64,000 bases of DNA from Cervus elaphus (GCF_910594005.1 NC_057829.1:59565001-59629000), one strand, 5' to 3'. Positions 25,520 to 37,217 are shown, counted from the first letter of the stretch. Made by a program: numbers and translations. Notes: generated from the letters alone by a model not told the origin.

Positions 25520-26234
25520 GTAACTTAAATTTATTTTCTTCACTACTTCAGAGGACAAGATTACCTTTTGGTGATCAGTGGGAACTTACATAGTTCTCGC
25601 TCTGGGGCTGGTAAAAATGTTCTTTGTCTATGGTAAGGGGCAGCAGTCCCAGGGCCACACACTTTCACTGCTCATGATACATCCTCATTCTTGGGCTAGA
25701 TTACCGGAACTTTGGAGAGGTGACCCAGTTATTTCAAACTCACAAGGAAAATTTGAGCTAGGTACTGAAAAAGCCCAAGAAGTTAATCTTAACCAAAAGG
25801 AACCATGTGTTATAAAACTTGAAACTTCAAGGTGTTTTGGAGGTTGATGAAGAGTAGATATACTTACAGCAGAGAAGAGGCTGCGAAGAAATAAAAGTAA
25901 CATATTGGGACCATCAAGCCAAGAACAAAAATACAACCAAGGTATGAGTGTTTCTAGAAAAAAATTTATGGAAACTTGAAAATATTAAATTGCAGCTATA
26001 ATGTATGGATACTTGGTATAGTGCTGATACTCAGTAAATATTTGTTGAAAGAAGGATGCCTGTTAAGGTAAAATGTTACATGGATAACACGTGTGTCCAC
26101 TTTTGTCCATCTGTCTATCCCACCTTCCATCCATCCATTCAAACATTCATCAAATGATTACTACATAGTCTCTTTCTGACAACCAGTAACGCAGTGTTCA
26201 AGAAGTATGTGCTCACTATGTTTGTTATTTTCAG

Positions 26235-26413
26235 GAAAACAGACTTGTGGGTGAGAGTACCTAGCATGGTGCTGTTTTTATTCCTGAGCACAATTTTAGA
26301 AAAAATTTACCTTTAAATCTGTAGTTGATCCAAGGGACATCGATACCACCCCAATTGCCAGTGGGTTTGCTTCTCTGCTGCCTCCTTACCAGCTCTGCTT
26401 CATTCCTGGGTGA
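26235..26413 (+). pseudogene. CYP2C pseudogene exon 9 with destroyed heme loop
   Basis: Following the acceptor TTTTCAG, the frame reads G K Q T C G and then TGA (26252-26254). Two bases after the thiolate Cys codon are missing (TGTGGG against TGTGTGGGT). Further changes, including TAA and TAG in the helix-L region, confirm decay. The final CATTCCTGGGTGA aligns with the true C-terminal codons and stop of the intact gene. Confidence 0.93.
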
Positions 26414-26639
26414 GGAATGTGTTAGATCATTTGACTTCTGTGGTGTTGTCTTCAACTCTCTCTTATCTTGGGCATCCTTCACCTGTTTCTCATCAATCTT
26501 TCCTGAGAATAGCTTCTCTGACCTTTCCTCATTCATTGTACAGGCAGAAATGTGTCTGCTGTTCTTCATACTCTGTAACATCTGTATTGGAGACCATATA
26601 TACAAATACTTATCTAACACTGTGTAGTATTCCCTACGT

Positions 26640-26868
26640 GGGCTTTCCCAGGGGGTGCTAGTGGTAAAGAACCCACCTACCAATGCAGGAGACTTAAGAG
26701 ACGTGGGTTTGATCCCTGGGTTGGGAAGATCTGCTGGAGAAGGAAATGGCAACCCACTCAAGTATTCTTGCCTGGAGAATCCCATGGACATAGGAGCCTT
26801 GCAGGCTACAGTCTATAGGATTGCAAAGTGTTGGACATGAATGAAGAGACTTAACACAAACATGCACA
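26640..26868 (+). mobile_element. Bov-tA SINE in pseudogene 3' UTR
   Basis: GGGCTTTCCCAGGGGGTGCT to GACATGAATGAAGAGACTTA. It interrupts the former 3' untranslated region. Confidence 0.88.
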
Positions 26869-26887
26869 CTCCATACTCCATACTAGC

Positions 26888-27103
26888 TGCATGCATGCTA
26901 AGTCACTTCAGTCCAACTCTTTGCAACCCTACAGTCTGCAGCCCGCCAGGCTCCTCTGTCTGTGGGATTATCCAGGCAAGAATATGGAATGGGTTGCCAT
27001 GACCTCCTTCAGGGTATCTTCCCAACCCAGGGATTGAACCCAAGTTTCTTACATGTCTTGGATTGGTAGGTGGGTTCTTTAACACAAGCAACACCTGGGA
27101 AGT
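26888..27103 (-). mobile_element. Bov-tA SINE
   Basis: Antisense, AAGTCACTTCAGTCCAACTC to CAACACCTGGGAAGTCC. Confidence 0.88.
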
Positions 27104-27271
27104 CCACATAGTACTAGGCACTCCAGATAAAATAAGGTGATTAGTGTATACCAATGCAGATCCATTTCTCCTGTATATGTTCCTAGTGAAAAGCAGAGCT
27201 TGATAAATCACTTCTCAAATTTGTGCACATTGTAGGTAAGAAAAGAAAGGAAAAAGTGCAAAGATATCATT

Positions 27272-27379
27272 CTGGGTTGCCATGCCCTCTTCTAGGTGAT
27301 CTTCCCAACCCAGGGACCAAACCCAGGTCTCCCACATTGTAGGCAGAGTCTTTATTGTCTAAACCACCAGGGAAGCCCT
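27272..27379 (-). mobile_element. Bov-tA SINE, partial
   Basis: Antisense 5' half, ending AACCACCAGGGAAGCCC. Confidence 0.85.
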
Positions 27380-28043
27380 GGTTGCATGTTCCCTAAAGTT
27401 AATTCTTTCTGGGTTTGATGTGTCTGGATTCACATTCACTAAGGGTGCAGAAGTCTTTCAACTAGGTTCTGGATTATTTTTACAAAGAGGAGTGCTCCAC
27501 ATGTTGCTCTGAATCAAAGTGGCCATTGGGGGATGAAAAGTTCAGAGCTTCCTATTATGGCATTTTACTAATGTTATATCCTCTTGTGTGAGTTTCAGCA
27601 GATTGTGTGCTTAGAAATTGACCCATTTCAACTAAGCTATCAAATTCATCGATGTACAGCTGTTAATAATACTATTTTATTATGCTTTTAATGTCCATGG
27701 CATCAAAGAAATGACCCGCCATTTTAACTACAACTTATTTAATTTGTGTCTTCTTGACTTGGCAGGTGAGGGTAGCCCTGGGTATAGGTTTATCAATTCT
27801 ATTCTAAAGAACCACCTTTGGTTTCATGGATTTTTTTTTTTCCTGGTGATTTCTTACACACAATCTCATTGATTTTTATTCTGATTTTCATATATAGTTT
27901 TCTGTGGCTTAGTTTGAATTTTAATTTCTCACCATTACTGATCTCAATATTCCTACTGGGGAAAACTGCCCCTGAAAGCAATTGTTCTCCCTTTCAAATG
28001 CAAACCTCAGTTAACCTTTGGTTGCATGTTACCTAGAGTTAAT
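27380..28043. repeat. Segment bounded by 24-bp direct repeats, part inverted relative to the paralogue
   Basis: GGTTGCATGTTCCCTAAAGT (from 27380) recurs in near-identical form from 28020. The part 27925-28043 matches 60500-60605 of the intact gene's 3' flank in reverse complement. Confidence 0.55.
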
Positions 28044-28744
28044 ATAGTAGTAGAAATTCTTCCTGAAGCATTTGATGAGGCTAGTATTTCATGAGGTTAG
28101 TATTACCCTAATTCAGACAAAGACATTACAAAAGAGGAAAAGCACAGACCAATATTTTTCATGAACATAGATGCAAAATTCCTCAGCAAAATATTAACAA
28201 CGCAAATCCAACAATGTCCAATCAGATTTATTTAAGGTGTCCATGACTGATTCATGCACTGATTCAGTATTTGAAAATCAATCAGTGTAAACAATCACAT
28301 CAACAAATTAAAGACTAGAAATCACAAAATTGCATTTTTGTTTATGTGTAACAATCATCTGACAAAATCCAAAACCCACTCATGATAGAAACTCTCAGCA
28401 AACTAGGAATGGAGGGGCAACTTCCTTAACTTGAGAAAGAACATCTACAAAGTAGTCACAGTTAACATCATTGTCATTGGTGAGAAACTAGAAGCTTTCC
28501 TGCTAAAATGAGGGGTAAGGCAAGATATCCTCTGTCATCATTCCTATTTGATCTTGTAGTAAGACAGGAAAAGGAAATAAGAGGAGTATGCAGATTGAGA
28601 AAGAAGAAACAAAACTCTCTTTATTTCAGACAATGTAATTTTCTATGTATAAAATCACCCAAAAGTTTTTTAAAAAAACTCCAGGAACTACTACTAATAA
28701 GCAATTTTAGCATGGTTTCAGTATATAATATTGTAAAGTGAAAT

Positions 28745-28914
28745 TTTCTCAGTGGTGTCTGACTCTCCAGGCCTGAATACTGGAATTCTCCAGGCCAAAA
28801 TACTGGACTGTGTAACCCTTCCCTTCTCCTGTGGATCTTCCCAACCCACGGATCAAACCCATGTCTCCCACATTGCAGGCAGATTCTTTACCTGCTGAAC
28901 CACAAGAGAAGTCC
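28745..28914 (-). mobile_element. Bov-tA SINE
   Basis: Antisense, with CTTCCCAACCCACGGATCAA and TTTACCTGCTGAACCACA. Confidence 0.85.
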
Positions 28915-29184
28915 GTAGTGTTTACATATAGCCATCAGTTTCTTTCCTATATACTAGCAACTAACAATTGGAATTTGACATTAAAAACACAATATTATGT
29001 ACATTAAAACAAAATTGAACTGCTTAAATCTAAATCTGACAATACCTGTACAAGTTCTATTCAAATAAAACTATAATACTCTGATTAAAGAAACCAAAGA
29101 GGCTCTAAATAATAGGAAGTATATTCCATGTCCAGCAATAGGAGGTCTCAGAATTGTGTAGTATTTAGTTCTCCCCAATTTAGT

Positions 29185-29387
29185 GTTCTTCCCTGGTGAA
29201 TCAGTTGGTAAAGAATCTGCCTACAATACAAGAGACCCAGGTTCGACCCCTAGGTGGAAAATATCACCTGGAGAAGGAAATGGCAACCCACTCAAGTATT
29301 CTTGCCTGGAAAATCCCATGGACAGAGAAACCTGGTTGGCTACAGTCCATGGGGTCGCAAAGAGTCAGACACGATTGAACATCTGAG
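29185..29387 (+). mobile_element. Bov-tA SINE
   Basis: GTTCTTCCCTGGTGAATCAG to the tail, flanked by CAATTTAGT at 29176-29184 and 29388-29396. Confidence 0.88.
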
Positions 29388-29645
29388 CAATTTAGTATAA
29401 GATTCAATGCTATCCTAATCAAAATCTCAGCAAGATTTTTGTTAAGATATGGACAGTCTTTTCTAAAATCTGTGTGAACAGTTTAAAGACCCAGAATAGC
29501 CAACACAATATTGAAGAAAAAGAACAAGGACAGAGCACTGATACTATATGACTTAAGACTTACTGTAAGCTACAGTGTTTAAGACAGTGTGGTATTGATG
29601 AAAGCATAGAGATATGGATCAGTGGAACAGAAGAGGGAGGCTAAT

Positions 29646-29772
29646 TATTGTTGTTGTTTATAGTTACTCAGTCATGTCTGACTCTTTGTGACTCCACGGA
29701 CTGTAGTCCACCAGGCTCACTGCTGTCCATGGGAATTTCCAGGCAAGAATACTGCAGTGGATTGCCATTTCC
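29646..29772 (-). mobile_element. Bov-tA SINE, 3' half
   Basis: Antisense, TTACTCAGTCATGTCTGACT to GGATTGCCATTTCC. Confidence 0.85.
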
Positions 29773-30460
29773 TAGATATAAATATAGAAAACTGAGCTTT
29801 GACAAAAGAGCAAAGTAATCCAATGGAAAAATATAGAGGACAGTTTTTTCAGCAAAAGTTTCTCCCACTATGGAATATTCTCTCCCCCAATCCTGTCTCT
29901 CTTTTCCACACACACACACAAGATCTTATACCCTTTGCAAAAGTTAATTCAAGTAGATCATAGCCTTAAATGTAAAGAAGACATATATATTCAGTGGAAT
30001 ATTACTCAACCTTGAAAAATAATGAAATAATGCCATTTGCAGCAACATGGATGGATGTAGAGATTATCATACTAAAAATGAAGTCAAACAGAGAACAACA
30101 AATGTATGATATTGGTTATGTGTGACATCTTAAAAAAAATGATACAAGTGAACTTACATACAAAACAGAAATAGACTCACAGACAGAGAAAACAAATATG
30201 GTTTTCCAAGGGGAAGGGAGACAGAGGAATAAACTAGGAGTCTGAAATGAACATATACATCACACTGTATATAAAATAGATAATCAATAAGGATCTGCTA
30301 TATAGCAGAGGAACCAATATTCAGTATTTTGTAATAACCTATAACTGAAAGAATCTAAAAAGGATATATATATATAAATGAATCACTTTACTATACACCT
30401 GAAACATAATACAGCATTGTAAATCAACTGTACTTCAATTTAAAATAAATAAATATCTGT

Positions 30461-30775
30461 ACATGAATCTTTATAATTGCTTTATTCATAATTGCCAAAA
30501 CTCAGAAGAAGCCAAGATGTCCTTCAATAGGTGAATGGATAAGCAAACTGTAATATATGCAAACAATTGAATATTGCTTTTTTCCCTTAGAAAAGACCTA
30601 TCAGACCATGAAAACACATGGAAGAACTTAATGAGAATTACTAAGTGAGAAAAATCAATCTGAAGACTACATTGCAAAATTATGAATACAGTGAAAAGAT
30701 CATCAGTTGCCAGGGGCGTGGTGGAGGGAGGGACCAGTAAGTGAATCACAGGGCATTTTTAAGGTAATGTTGTTG
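30461..30775 (+). mobile_element. Old L1 3' fragment shared by both units
   Basis: Aligns with 61370-61740 (both contain the GAAAAC[AT]CATGGAA block). It was therefore present before the duplication. Confidence 0.6.
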
Positions 30776-30814
30776 TTCTGTATGATACTACAGTGGTAGA
30801 GTATCATACAGAAT

Positions 30815-31300
30815 AGCAGAGACATGACTCTGCCGACAAAGATCCGTATAGTCAAGGTTGTGGTCTTCCCAGTGGTCATGTATGGTTCTGAGAGCTGGAC
30901 TGTAAAGAAGGCAGAACGCCAAAGAATAGATGCGTTTGAACTCTGGTACTGGAGAAGACTCCCGAAAGTCCCTTGGACAGCAAAGAAATCAAACCAGTCA
31001 ATCTTAAGGGAAATTAACCCTGAATACTCACTGGAAGGACTGATGCTGAGGCTGAGGCTCCAGTATTTTGGTCATCTGATGTGAACAGCCAACTCACTGG
31101 AAAAGTTCATGATGCTGGGAAAGATTGAAGGCAGAGGAGCAGAAGGCATCAGAGGATGAGATGGCTGGATGGCATCACTCATGCAATGGACACGAACTTG
31201 AGCAGACCTCAGGAGATGGTGAAGGACAGGGAGACCTGGCGTGCTGCAGTCCATGGGATCACAAAGAGTAGGACATGACTGTGCAACTGAACAACAACAT
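30815..31300 (+). mobile_element. BovB 3' end
   Basis: ACAAAGATCCGTATAGTCAA, TGTATGGTTCTGAGAGCTGG and GACTGTGCAACTGAACAACA are BovB 3' landmarks. Confidence 0.9.
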
Positions 31301-31925
31301 GACCATATACCAGAAAGACAGTGAAAACACTAATTCAAAATGATAAATGCACCCCAGTGTTCATAGTAGCACTACTTACACTTGCCAAGATAAGGAAGCA
31401 TCTCAGTGTCCATCAATAGATGACTAGGCAAGAAGATGTGGTCTGTATATTTATACTGGAATATAATATAATCTTCAATAAAATAACTACTCAGCCATTA
31501 AAAAGGATGAAATTCCACCAGTTGCAACAAAGTGGATAGTCCTAGAAAATATTATGCATAGTGAAATATGTCAGACAGATAAAAAATTATTGTATGATCA
31601 CTTATATCAGGAATTGAAAATATAATGAAAATGAATGTATATGCAAAACAGAAACAGACTCACAAATATAGAAAACTAAGTAGTGCTTACTAAATGGGTG
31701 AAAGGAGGGGCGTGTGTCAAGTGAGGAGTATTAAGAGATACAAACTACTGTGTATAAAATAGATTAGCAATAAAGATATATTGTACTGCACAGTCAATTA
31801 TAGCCATTATCTTTTAGTAATAGTGGAGTATAATTTGTAAAAATACTGAATCACTATGTTGTACACCTGAAACTAATATAATATTAGAAACCAATTGTGC
31901 TTCAATAAAAATAAAATAATTTCTA
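31301..31925 (+). mobile_element. L1 3' fragment, sense
   Basis: CACCCCAGTGTTCATAGTAG, ACTCAGCCATTAAAAAGGAT, then the 3' end CACCTGAAACTAATATAATA. Confidence 0.8.
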
Positions 31926-32044
31926 TTAATTAAAAAAAAACATGAATTCACAACTCTAGCCAAACCGAAGTTTGCATTATTCAATGACAATGAAGGAGTT
32001 AATGATGATGACCTCTTGATCATTAGGACAGCCAGAAGAATGTT

Positions 32045-32235
32045 ATTTGATGTGAGACAGTATTGAATTGGGAGATGGAAAACTTGGATTTTCACTCAAG
32101 GCTTCGAACTAATGCAATGAGGAAACATCATCCAAGTCAATTTTCTAATTGCCCCTTAGAAAAAAGAAAGACTGGACTAATTGATCTCAGAGATTCCTTG
32201 AATCTTTAAATTATCTTTGATTCTATTATTCTATA
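32045..32235 (+). mobile_element. MIR SINE, diverged
   Basis: MIR-like core and tail (GATGGAAAACTTGGATTTTC, GATCTCAGAGATTCCTTGAA). Assigned by eye. Confidence 0.45.
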
Positions 32236-32624
32236 AAAAGCAATGAGCTTTTAACAGAAGGAAAGTGGAACAAAGCAGGCACACTCATTTCTCAAAGAAT
32301 AAAAGGGAAGCTCTAAAGAAAGTGACCGAATAGATTTCATCCACAATAAACTGTTCAGTTATTTTAGGGTTTAGAGCTACATGGGTTAGGCAGCAAATTA
32401 CTGCATCTCTTTGTTGTAAATAAAAGCTACTCTGAGTCTTAGACTCAATCAAGTTTACAGGTTAGAAAACTAAACTTTTCTGACCCCCATTTTAATCAGC
32501 TGGTACAGTAATTATTAACCAAGTCAACATATTTGGAAATTCACTGACTAGGATGAATCCCAAAATATTGAATCATGCCACATACACAGTTAGTGTGGTG
32601 ACCCTGGTGAACTGAACGTTTGGT
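32236..32624. other. Unique flank shared by both units
   Basis: No gene. Aligns with 62290-62650 (CTTTCTCAAAGAATAAAA-like block in both). Confidence 0.6.
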
Positions 32625-32800
32625 TTGGGGGAAGCACACATGACTTAAGAGATGTGAGTTCCAGTCTCAGCTCTAACAGATGCAGATACTGTGTCCTTGG
32701 CACAAGTACTGATTCTCCAAGGCCCAGTTTCTTCATTCCCCAAATGGAAATAGTTTTACCTTCAGCTAAGGTAATTGAGAGAAAATCATGGGTGTGAAAA
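32625..32800 (+). mobile_element. MIR SINE, shared by both units
   Basis: GATGTGAGTTCCAGTCTCAG and GGCCCAGTTTCTTCATTCCC are MIR core and tail. A diverged copy is at the matching place, 62665-62830. Confidence 0.6.
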
Positions 32801-34500
32801 TCCTATTACATGGTGAATAAAATATGAATCCATGTAAACATGAGGGATAAAGGATGAATGGAAGAATATAGATAGCCCCAAAATAAGCCCATGCAGTTTT
32901 GGTCAATTAATCTGCAACAAAGAGGGCAAGAATGGACAATGGAGTAAAGACAGTCATTCCAATAAGTGGTGCTGGGAAAATTGGACAGCTGCATGTAAAA
33001 GAATAAAATTAGAACATTCTCTAACACCATATACAAAAATAAACTCAGATGGATTAAAGACCTAAGTGTAGGACCAGATACTATAAAACTCTTAAAGGAA
33101 CACATGGGCAAAACACTCTTTGAGATAAATCGCAACAATAACTTTTTGGATCCACCTCCTTGAGTAATGAAAATTTTAAAAAATAAGTAAATAGGACCTG
33201 AATAGTTTTTGCATAGCAAAGGCAACCATATACAAAATGAACACACAACCCACAGAATGGGAGAAAATATTTGCAAATGATGCAACTCACAGGGGATTAA
33301 TCTCCAAAATATACAAACAACTCATGCAGCTCATTACTAAAAAAAACCAAGCATCTCAAGCTAAAAGTGGGCACAAAATAGAAAAAATAGAAATAGACAT
33401 CTCTCCAAAGAAGAGGTATAGAAGGCCAAAAAGCACATGAAAAGACGTTCAAAGTCACTAATTATTAGAAAAATGCATATCAAAACTCCAATGAGAAATC
33501 ACCTCACACCATGCTGAACGGCCATTATCAGAAAGTCTACAAACAGTAAATGTTGGAGAGGGTGTGGAGAGAAGGTAACCTTCCTGCACTGTTAGTAGGA
33601 ATGTAAATTGATACAGCTACTGTGGAAAACAGTATGGAGGTTCCTTAAAAAACTAAAAATAGAGTTACCATATGATCCAACAGTCCCACCCCTGGGCTTA
33701 TATCTGTAGAAAAACACTTCGAGATTATACATGCACCCCAGTGTTCACTGCAGCACTATTTACAAAAGCCAAGACATGGAGTCAACCTAAATATTTATTG
33801 ACAGATGAATAGATGAAGAAGGTGTGGTACGTATGACAATGGAATGCTACTCAACCTAAAAAATGAAGGAAATAATGTCATTTCTAGAAACATGGATGGA
33901 CATAGAGATTATCATAGTAAGTGAAGTCAAAGACAAATATCATATGATATCACTTACATGTGGAATCTAAAAAGTGATACAAATGAACTCATTTACAAAA
34001 CAGAAACAGACTCAAAGTTATGGCTACCAAAGGGAAAGGGGGAGGGGGAGATAAACTAGAAGGTGGGAATAACCTACACACACTACTATATAAAAACAGA
34101 TAGTAAACAAGGACCTACTGTATAAGACAAGGAACTCTACTCAGTATTCCATAGTAACCCATATGGGAAAATAATCTGAAAAAAAGTAGGTATGTGTATA
34201 ATGAAATCACTTTGCTGTACACCTGACAGAGAAGACAATGGCGCCCGCTCCAGTGTTCTTGCCTGAGAATCCCAGGGGCGGGGGATCCGGCGGGCTGCTG
34301 TCCATGGGGTCACACAGAGTCGGACACGACTGAGGTGACTTAGCAGCAGCAGTACACCTGAACTTAACACGACACTGTAAATCAACTATGCTCCAACATA
34401 CTCCAAAATAAACTATTGGAGTAGTTTATATAGTAGTTATATATACTCCAATAAAAACAATATACTCAACTAGACTCCAATATAAAATAAAATTTTTAAA
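32801..34500 (+). mobile_element. L1, sense, ORF2 C-terminal part and 3' UTR
   Basis: Contains CTAACACCATATACAAAAAT, AATTGATACAGCTACTGTGG and the 3' end ACTGTAAATCAACTATGCTC, with only short open frames (33237-33440). A Bov-tA is nested at 34227-34351. Confidence 0.85.
34227..34351 (+). mobile_element. Little-diverged Bov-tA fragment
   Basis: 5'-truncated, GAGAAGACAATGGCGCCCGC to TTAGCAGCAGCA. It is flanked by GTACACCTGA at 34217-34226 and 34352-34361, and it looks young (several CpGs kept). Confidence 0.85.
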
Positions 34501-36107
34501 AATTTTGTAATTGGGTCTTGACAAAAACTTATTTCTCCCTACAAAAAAGATCTTAGAAATAACTGCACTAGTCAATCTAAACAAATATGATATCTTTGTA
34601 GCATATGTGATTGTAAAGGACTGCTGTTAGTGATCTAGTGATGTTTACCCCTCCAGTGATATTTAGATCATCATGACCACTAACTGTCTTCTGCTTGGAT
34701 CTGCATGTACTGGTGGTTCTGGGCTGAGGGTCTCTTTAATGAAGTCCATGCCTCTGATCCTCCACTGGAATCCACACCTGTTGTTCTGTGTAAAATCTTC
34801 CTTGCTCTTGATGACAAATTGGAATTATAATGGAGTAATCACAGTTCAGGCATATATAAATGGAGTCAGCAGGCCATTGAGGATCCAGTCTCAGGCTTGT
34901 CTCCACACCTCTGAGAACTTGATGTTTCTTTGACCTGTACCAGACCCAAGGACAGGACTAGCCCTATTCAGAAAACACTTACCAGCTACATCCTTATATT
35001 CTCAAGGTCTCCCATTGTAACTGTGCCACCATTTTGGACCCCAGCTAACGGTTACTTAATAGGAACCCTTACTTGCCAACTCCAACAGTGATTCTTGACA
35101 AACAAGAATTGTTTTGTAATTTTGTGAATTTTGCCCTCGTAAGCCTCCACATTTTTGTAGTCCAGCAGAATGTGACTCAGTTGTTTCTTGAATCTCTGTC
35201 TCTTGGGCTGCAGTCCTAACAAACTCCCAGTAAACACCTTTTTATATCAGTCAAGTCTGCATTTTCCATGTATTCTTAATTTCATTATTTCTGACAAAGG
35301 CAGACTCCAAAAGGCAACAGAAACAATTGTGTCTGGAGGCAAGAATGAGGATTGAGCCACAGTTTCTCAAGCCTTCCCCACTAAATTCTTGAGGCTGTTT
35401 ATTCCCTCTATTGCCTGAGCAAGTTTTGCTCTTTGGTGTTGGAGAAGGGTGAATATCTTTTTAGAATTTCTTGTCTTAAGAATCTATGACTTTTTCCCTC
35501 GAAGTCCAGGGACATGCGTATCCTGTGATGCCTGTTATTTCTGAACAATCAATGAACAATCAGTGGGGTGCATATTCAGAATAATATTTTAGGCTATTTA
35601 GTTTTGTTTTTCTAAAATTATTCTTGAGGCAGTTGAGGTATAAATGAGAATGCATCACAATGGGAGTCAGAAGATCTCAGTTTAAATCCTAATTTTATTT
35701 ATTATGAGCCTTGTGATGCTGGACAGTTCTCTTATCTCAGAATCTCCTTTTCCCTCATATAAAAAATATCAAATTACTATCTCTACCTTCTTCTTCTTTT
35801 TTTTTTTTTGCTAAGGTAGATGTGAAATTTCAAGGTAAAAATCATGTAAATTTACTTAGATAATTACTGTATATGTCTTTGGTCATTTAAGAGGTTTGAA
35901 TTAAGTTAATGTTAAACATGAATTCCAAGTATGACGATCTGGTTAAAATCAAGAGGTGTTTATTTGGACCTGATAGGACTGTAGCCCAGGAAGCACAGAT
36001 CCAAGAAGATCTTAAATTACATTCTTCTAGGCTACAAAATGGGGAATTTAATAAAGACAAGAAACCACAAGAGTAGGTGAAGTTTTTGTCAAGAACTAGA
36101 CTTGTGC
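34501..36107. other. Intergenic stretch upstream of the CYP2C promoter
   Basis: Contains the last blocks shared with the 3' flank of the intact gene (34620-34760 and 35290-35390) and one MIR. No gene or exon recognised. Confidence 0.55.
35632..35762 (+). mobile_element. MIR SINE
   Basis: ATGGGAGTCAGAAGATCTCA, TTTAAATCCTAATTTTATTT and GCCTTGTGATGCTGGACAGT are MIR core features. Confidence 0.75.
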
Positions 36108-36168
36108 TGCGGTTCATGGGGTTGCAAAGAGTCGGACATGACTGAGAGACTGAACTGAACTGAACTGA
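36108..36168 (+). mobile_element. Short Bov-tA 3' end
   Basis: GGGGTTGCAAAGAGTCGGAC to repeated CTGAA. It is flanked by AGACTTGT on both sides. Confidence 0.8.
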
Positions 36169-36750
36169 GACTTGTAGATGGCAAGAGGTAAGGATGCTTG
36201 TAAGCAAAATTGGTTGGACTTAGAAATGGTTACAGAGTTGTGAAGCAGTGGATGCAGGGATGGGGGATCGGAGGGAGGAGAGTCTGGAGAGGACTTTGAA
36301 AATACAAAATTGTAGCAAGTACATGCTAACATATATTGTTTTGAAAATGGTTGGTGGAGTCCTTGAGTTTGACACAGAAAAGAATTCAAGTTCTCAGTAA
36401 TACAGGAACACCTATGTCTAAAAACAACATCCACAATGACCGCCGAACTTCATTTTGGATGCCAGAACCATAGTTACTCTATTCTGATTTTTAAACTATC
36501 TTAAATATGTCATAATTAATTATTTTTTTATAACTGTAATGGTAGTGCAGTGCATTAAAAATTTTAAACACATACATTTTCAAGGACAAATTATCCTATA
36601 TTGCATTACAAGATAATTTTTTTTTTAATAAAAAAAGGCACAGAATACACCGATTTCCCTCAAAGTCATACATTTGAAACTGGTCATTGACTAGAATCCA
36701 GAGTTTTGAGCTGTTTGGGGCATCAAATTATTTATTTTAGTGGTTCTAAT
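36169..36750. other. Distal upstream region of the CYP2C gene
   Basis: No repeat family or exon recognised. It is AT-rich, with A and T runs near 36618-36637. Confidence 0.5.
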
Positions 36751-37049
36751 TCTTGGTTGCACAATGTAAATACGTTTTTTTTTTTTTTTGATTAGCAAAC
36801 CTGATCCCAACCCAGTGCAATTAAATGACAGTCTCTACAGTTGTCATTGGACAGAAGGAAAACAAGACTAAAGGACACTTTAATTTTATCTTTATCAATG
36901 GCCAAAATCCATTCAGAATAGAGTACAAAATGGATGTGATTGAACGGTATCTTTATTCCTCAGAGAGGCCCAAGTTGAATTAGCAGGGCCTGTTACAAAA
37001 CCTCTCGATTTCAGGCTCATAGCCGTCTGAGTAAGAAGAGACGGCGTCA
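36751..37049 (+). promoter_or_regulatory. Candidate proximal promoter and 5' UTR of the CYP2C gene
   Basis: Just upstream of the start codon are TTGCACAAT (36757-36765), a C/EBP-like half-palindrome, and TATCAATGGCCAAAATCCAT (36893-36912). The second lies where other CYP2C genes carry the HPF1/HNF4 direct-repeat element (CAAAGTCCA type); here it is degenerate. A weak TATA-like GTACAAAA is at 36923-36930. An 18-19 base T-run precedes 36790. The elements are inferred from position and family knowledge; the transcription start is not visible. Confidence 0.45.
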
Positions 37050-37217
37050 ATGGATCTGGCTGTGGCCCTGGTGCTCTGTCTCTGCTGTCTGCTTCTCCTC
37101 TCACTCTGGAAACAGCGCTCTGGGAAAGGGAAGCTCTCGCCGGGCCCCACTCCTCTCCCAATTCTTGGAAACATCCTACAATTAGATGTTAAGGACATCA
37201 GCAAATCTGTAAGCAGT
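37050..37217 (+). CDS. CYP2C: CYP2C exon 1: start codon, membrane anchor and proline hinge
   Basis: 168 bp, residues 1-56, phase 0, ending at donor GTAAGT (37218). It begins MDLAVALVLCL, a leucine-rich signal anchor followed by the basic stretch KQRSGKGK and the hinge PGPTPLPILGN. The ATG is the only one that gives the standard anchor length. Residue 30 is Ser where most CYP2C proteins have Pro before PGPTP. The N-terminus and NILQLDVKD resemble CYP2C18 more than CYP2C8. Confidence 0.95.

Larger units (their letters stand above)
20173..26413 (+). pseudogene. CYP2C pseudogene, 3' half only (exons 7, 8, 9)
   Basis: Three segments match exons 7-9 of the intact gene in order, orientation and border sequence: 20173-20359, 25379-25519 and 26235-26413. 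Introns 7 and 8 are also homologous to those of the intact gene. Splice sites flanking the exons remain AG/GT. Exons 7 and 8 each lack one base, and exon 9 has a two-base loss in the heme loop followed by stops. Exon 6 was not found upstream. Exons 1-5 would be left of the window if they exist. Inference: an old tandem duplicate that no longer encodes a P450. Confidence 0.93.
28057..30460 (+). mobile_element. Old L1, sense strand, with nested Bov-tA copies
   Basis: Diverged ORF2 sequence (for example CAACACAATATTGAAGAAAA and TGGTATTGATGAAAGCATAG) and the L1 3' end near 30360-30450 (CACCTGAAACATAATACAGC). It is interrupted by SINEs at 28745, 29185 and 29646. Confidence 0.75.
2175..35420 (+). 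repeat. Left unit of a head-to-tail CYP2C segmental duplication
   Basis: Blocks that match the right unit in order: 2200-3190 with 50240-51010; 3900-4070 with 51320-51440; 11890-12430 with 51470-52020; 18660-19000 with 54820-55110; exons 7-9; 30480-30770 with 61370-61730; 32240-32800 with 62290-62830; 34620-34760 with 63340-63490; 35290-35390 with 63550-63640. The unit is lengthened by lineage-specific insertions, chiefly the 7.8-kb L1. Block borders are judged by eye. Confidence 0.85.

Noticed and set aside
20173..26413. Exons 7-9 as part of a working gene
   Set aside because: Each of the three exons has its own frame-destroying lesion and exon 6 is missing.
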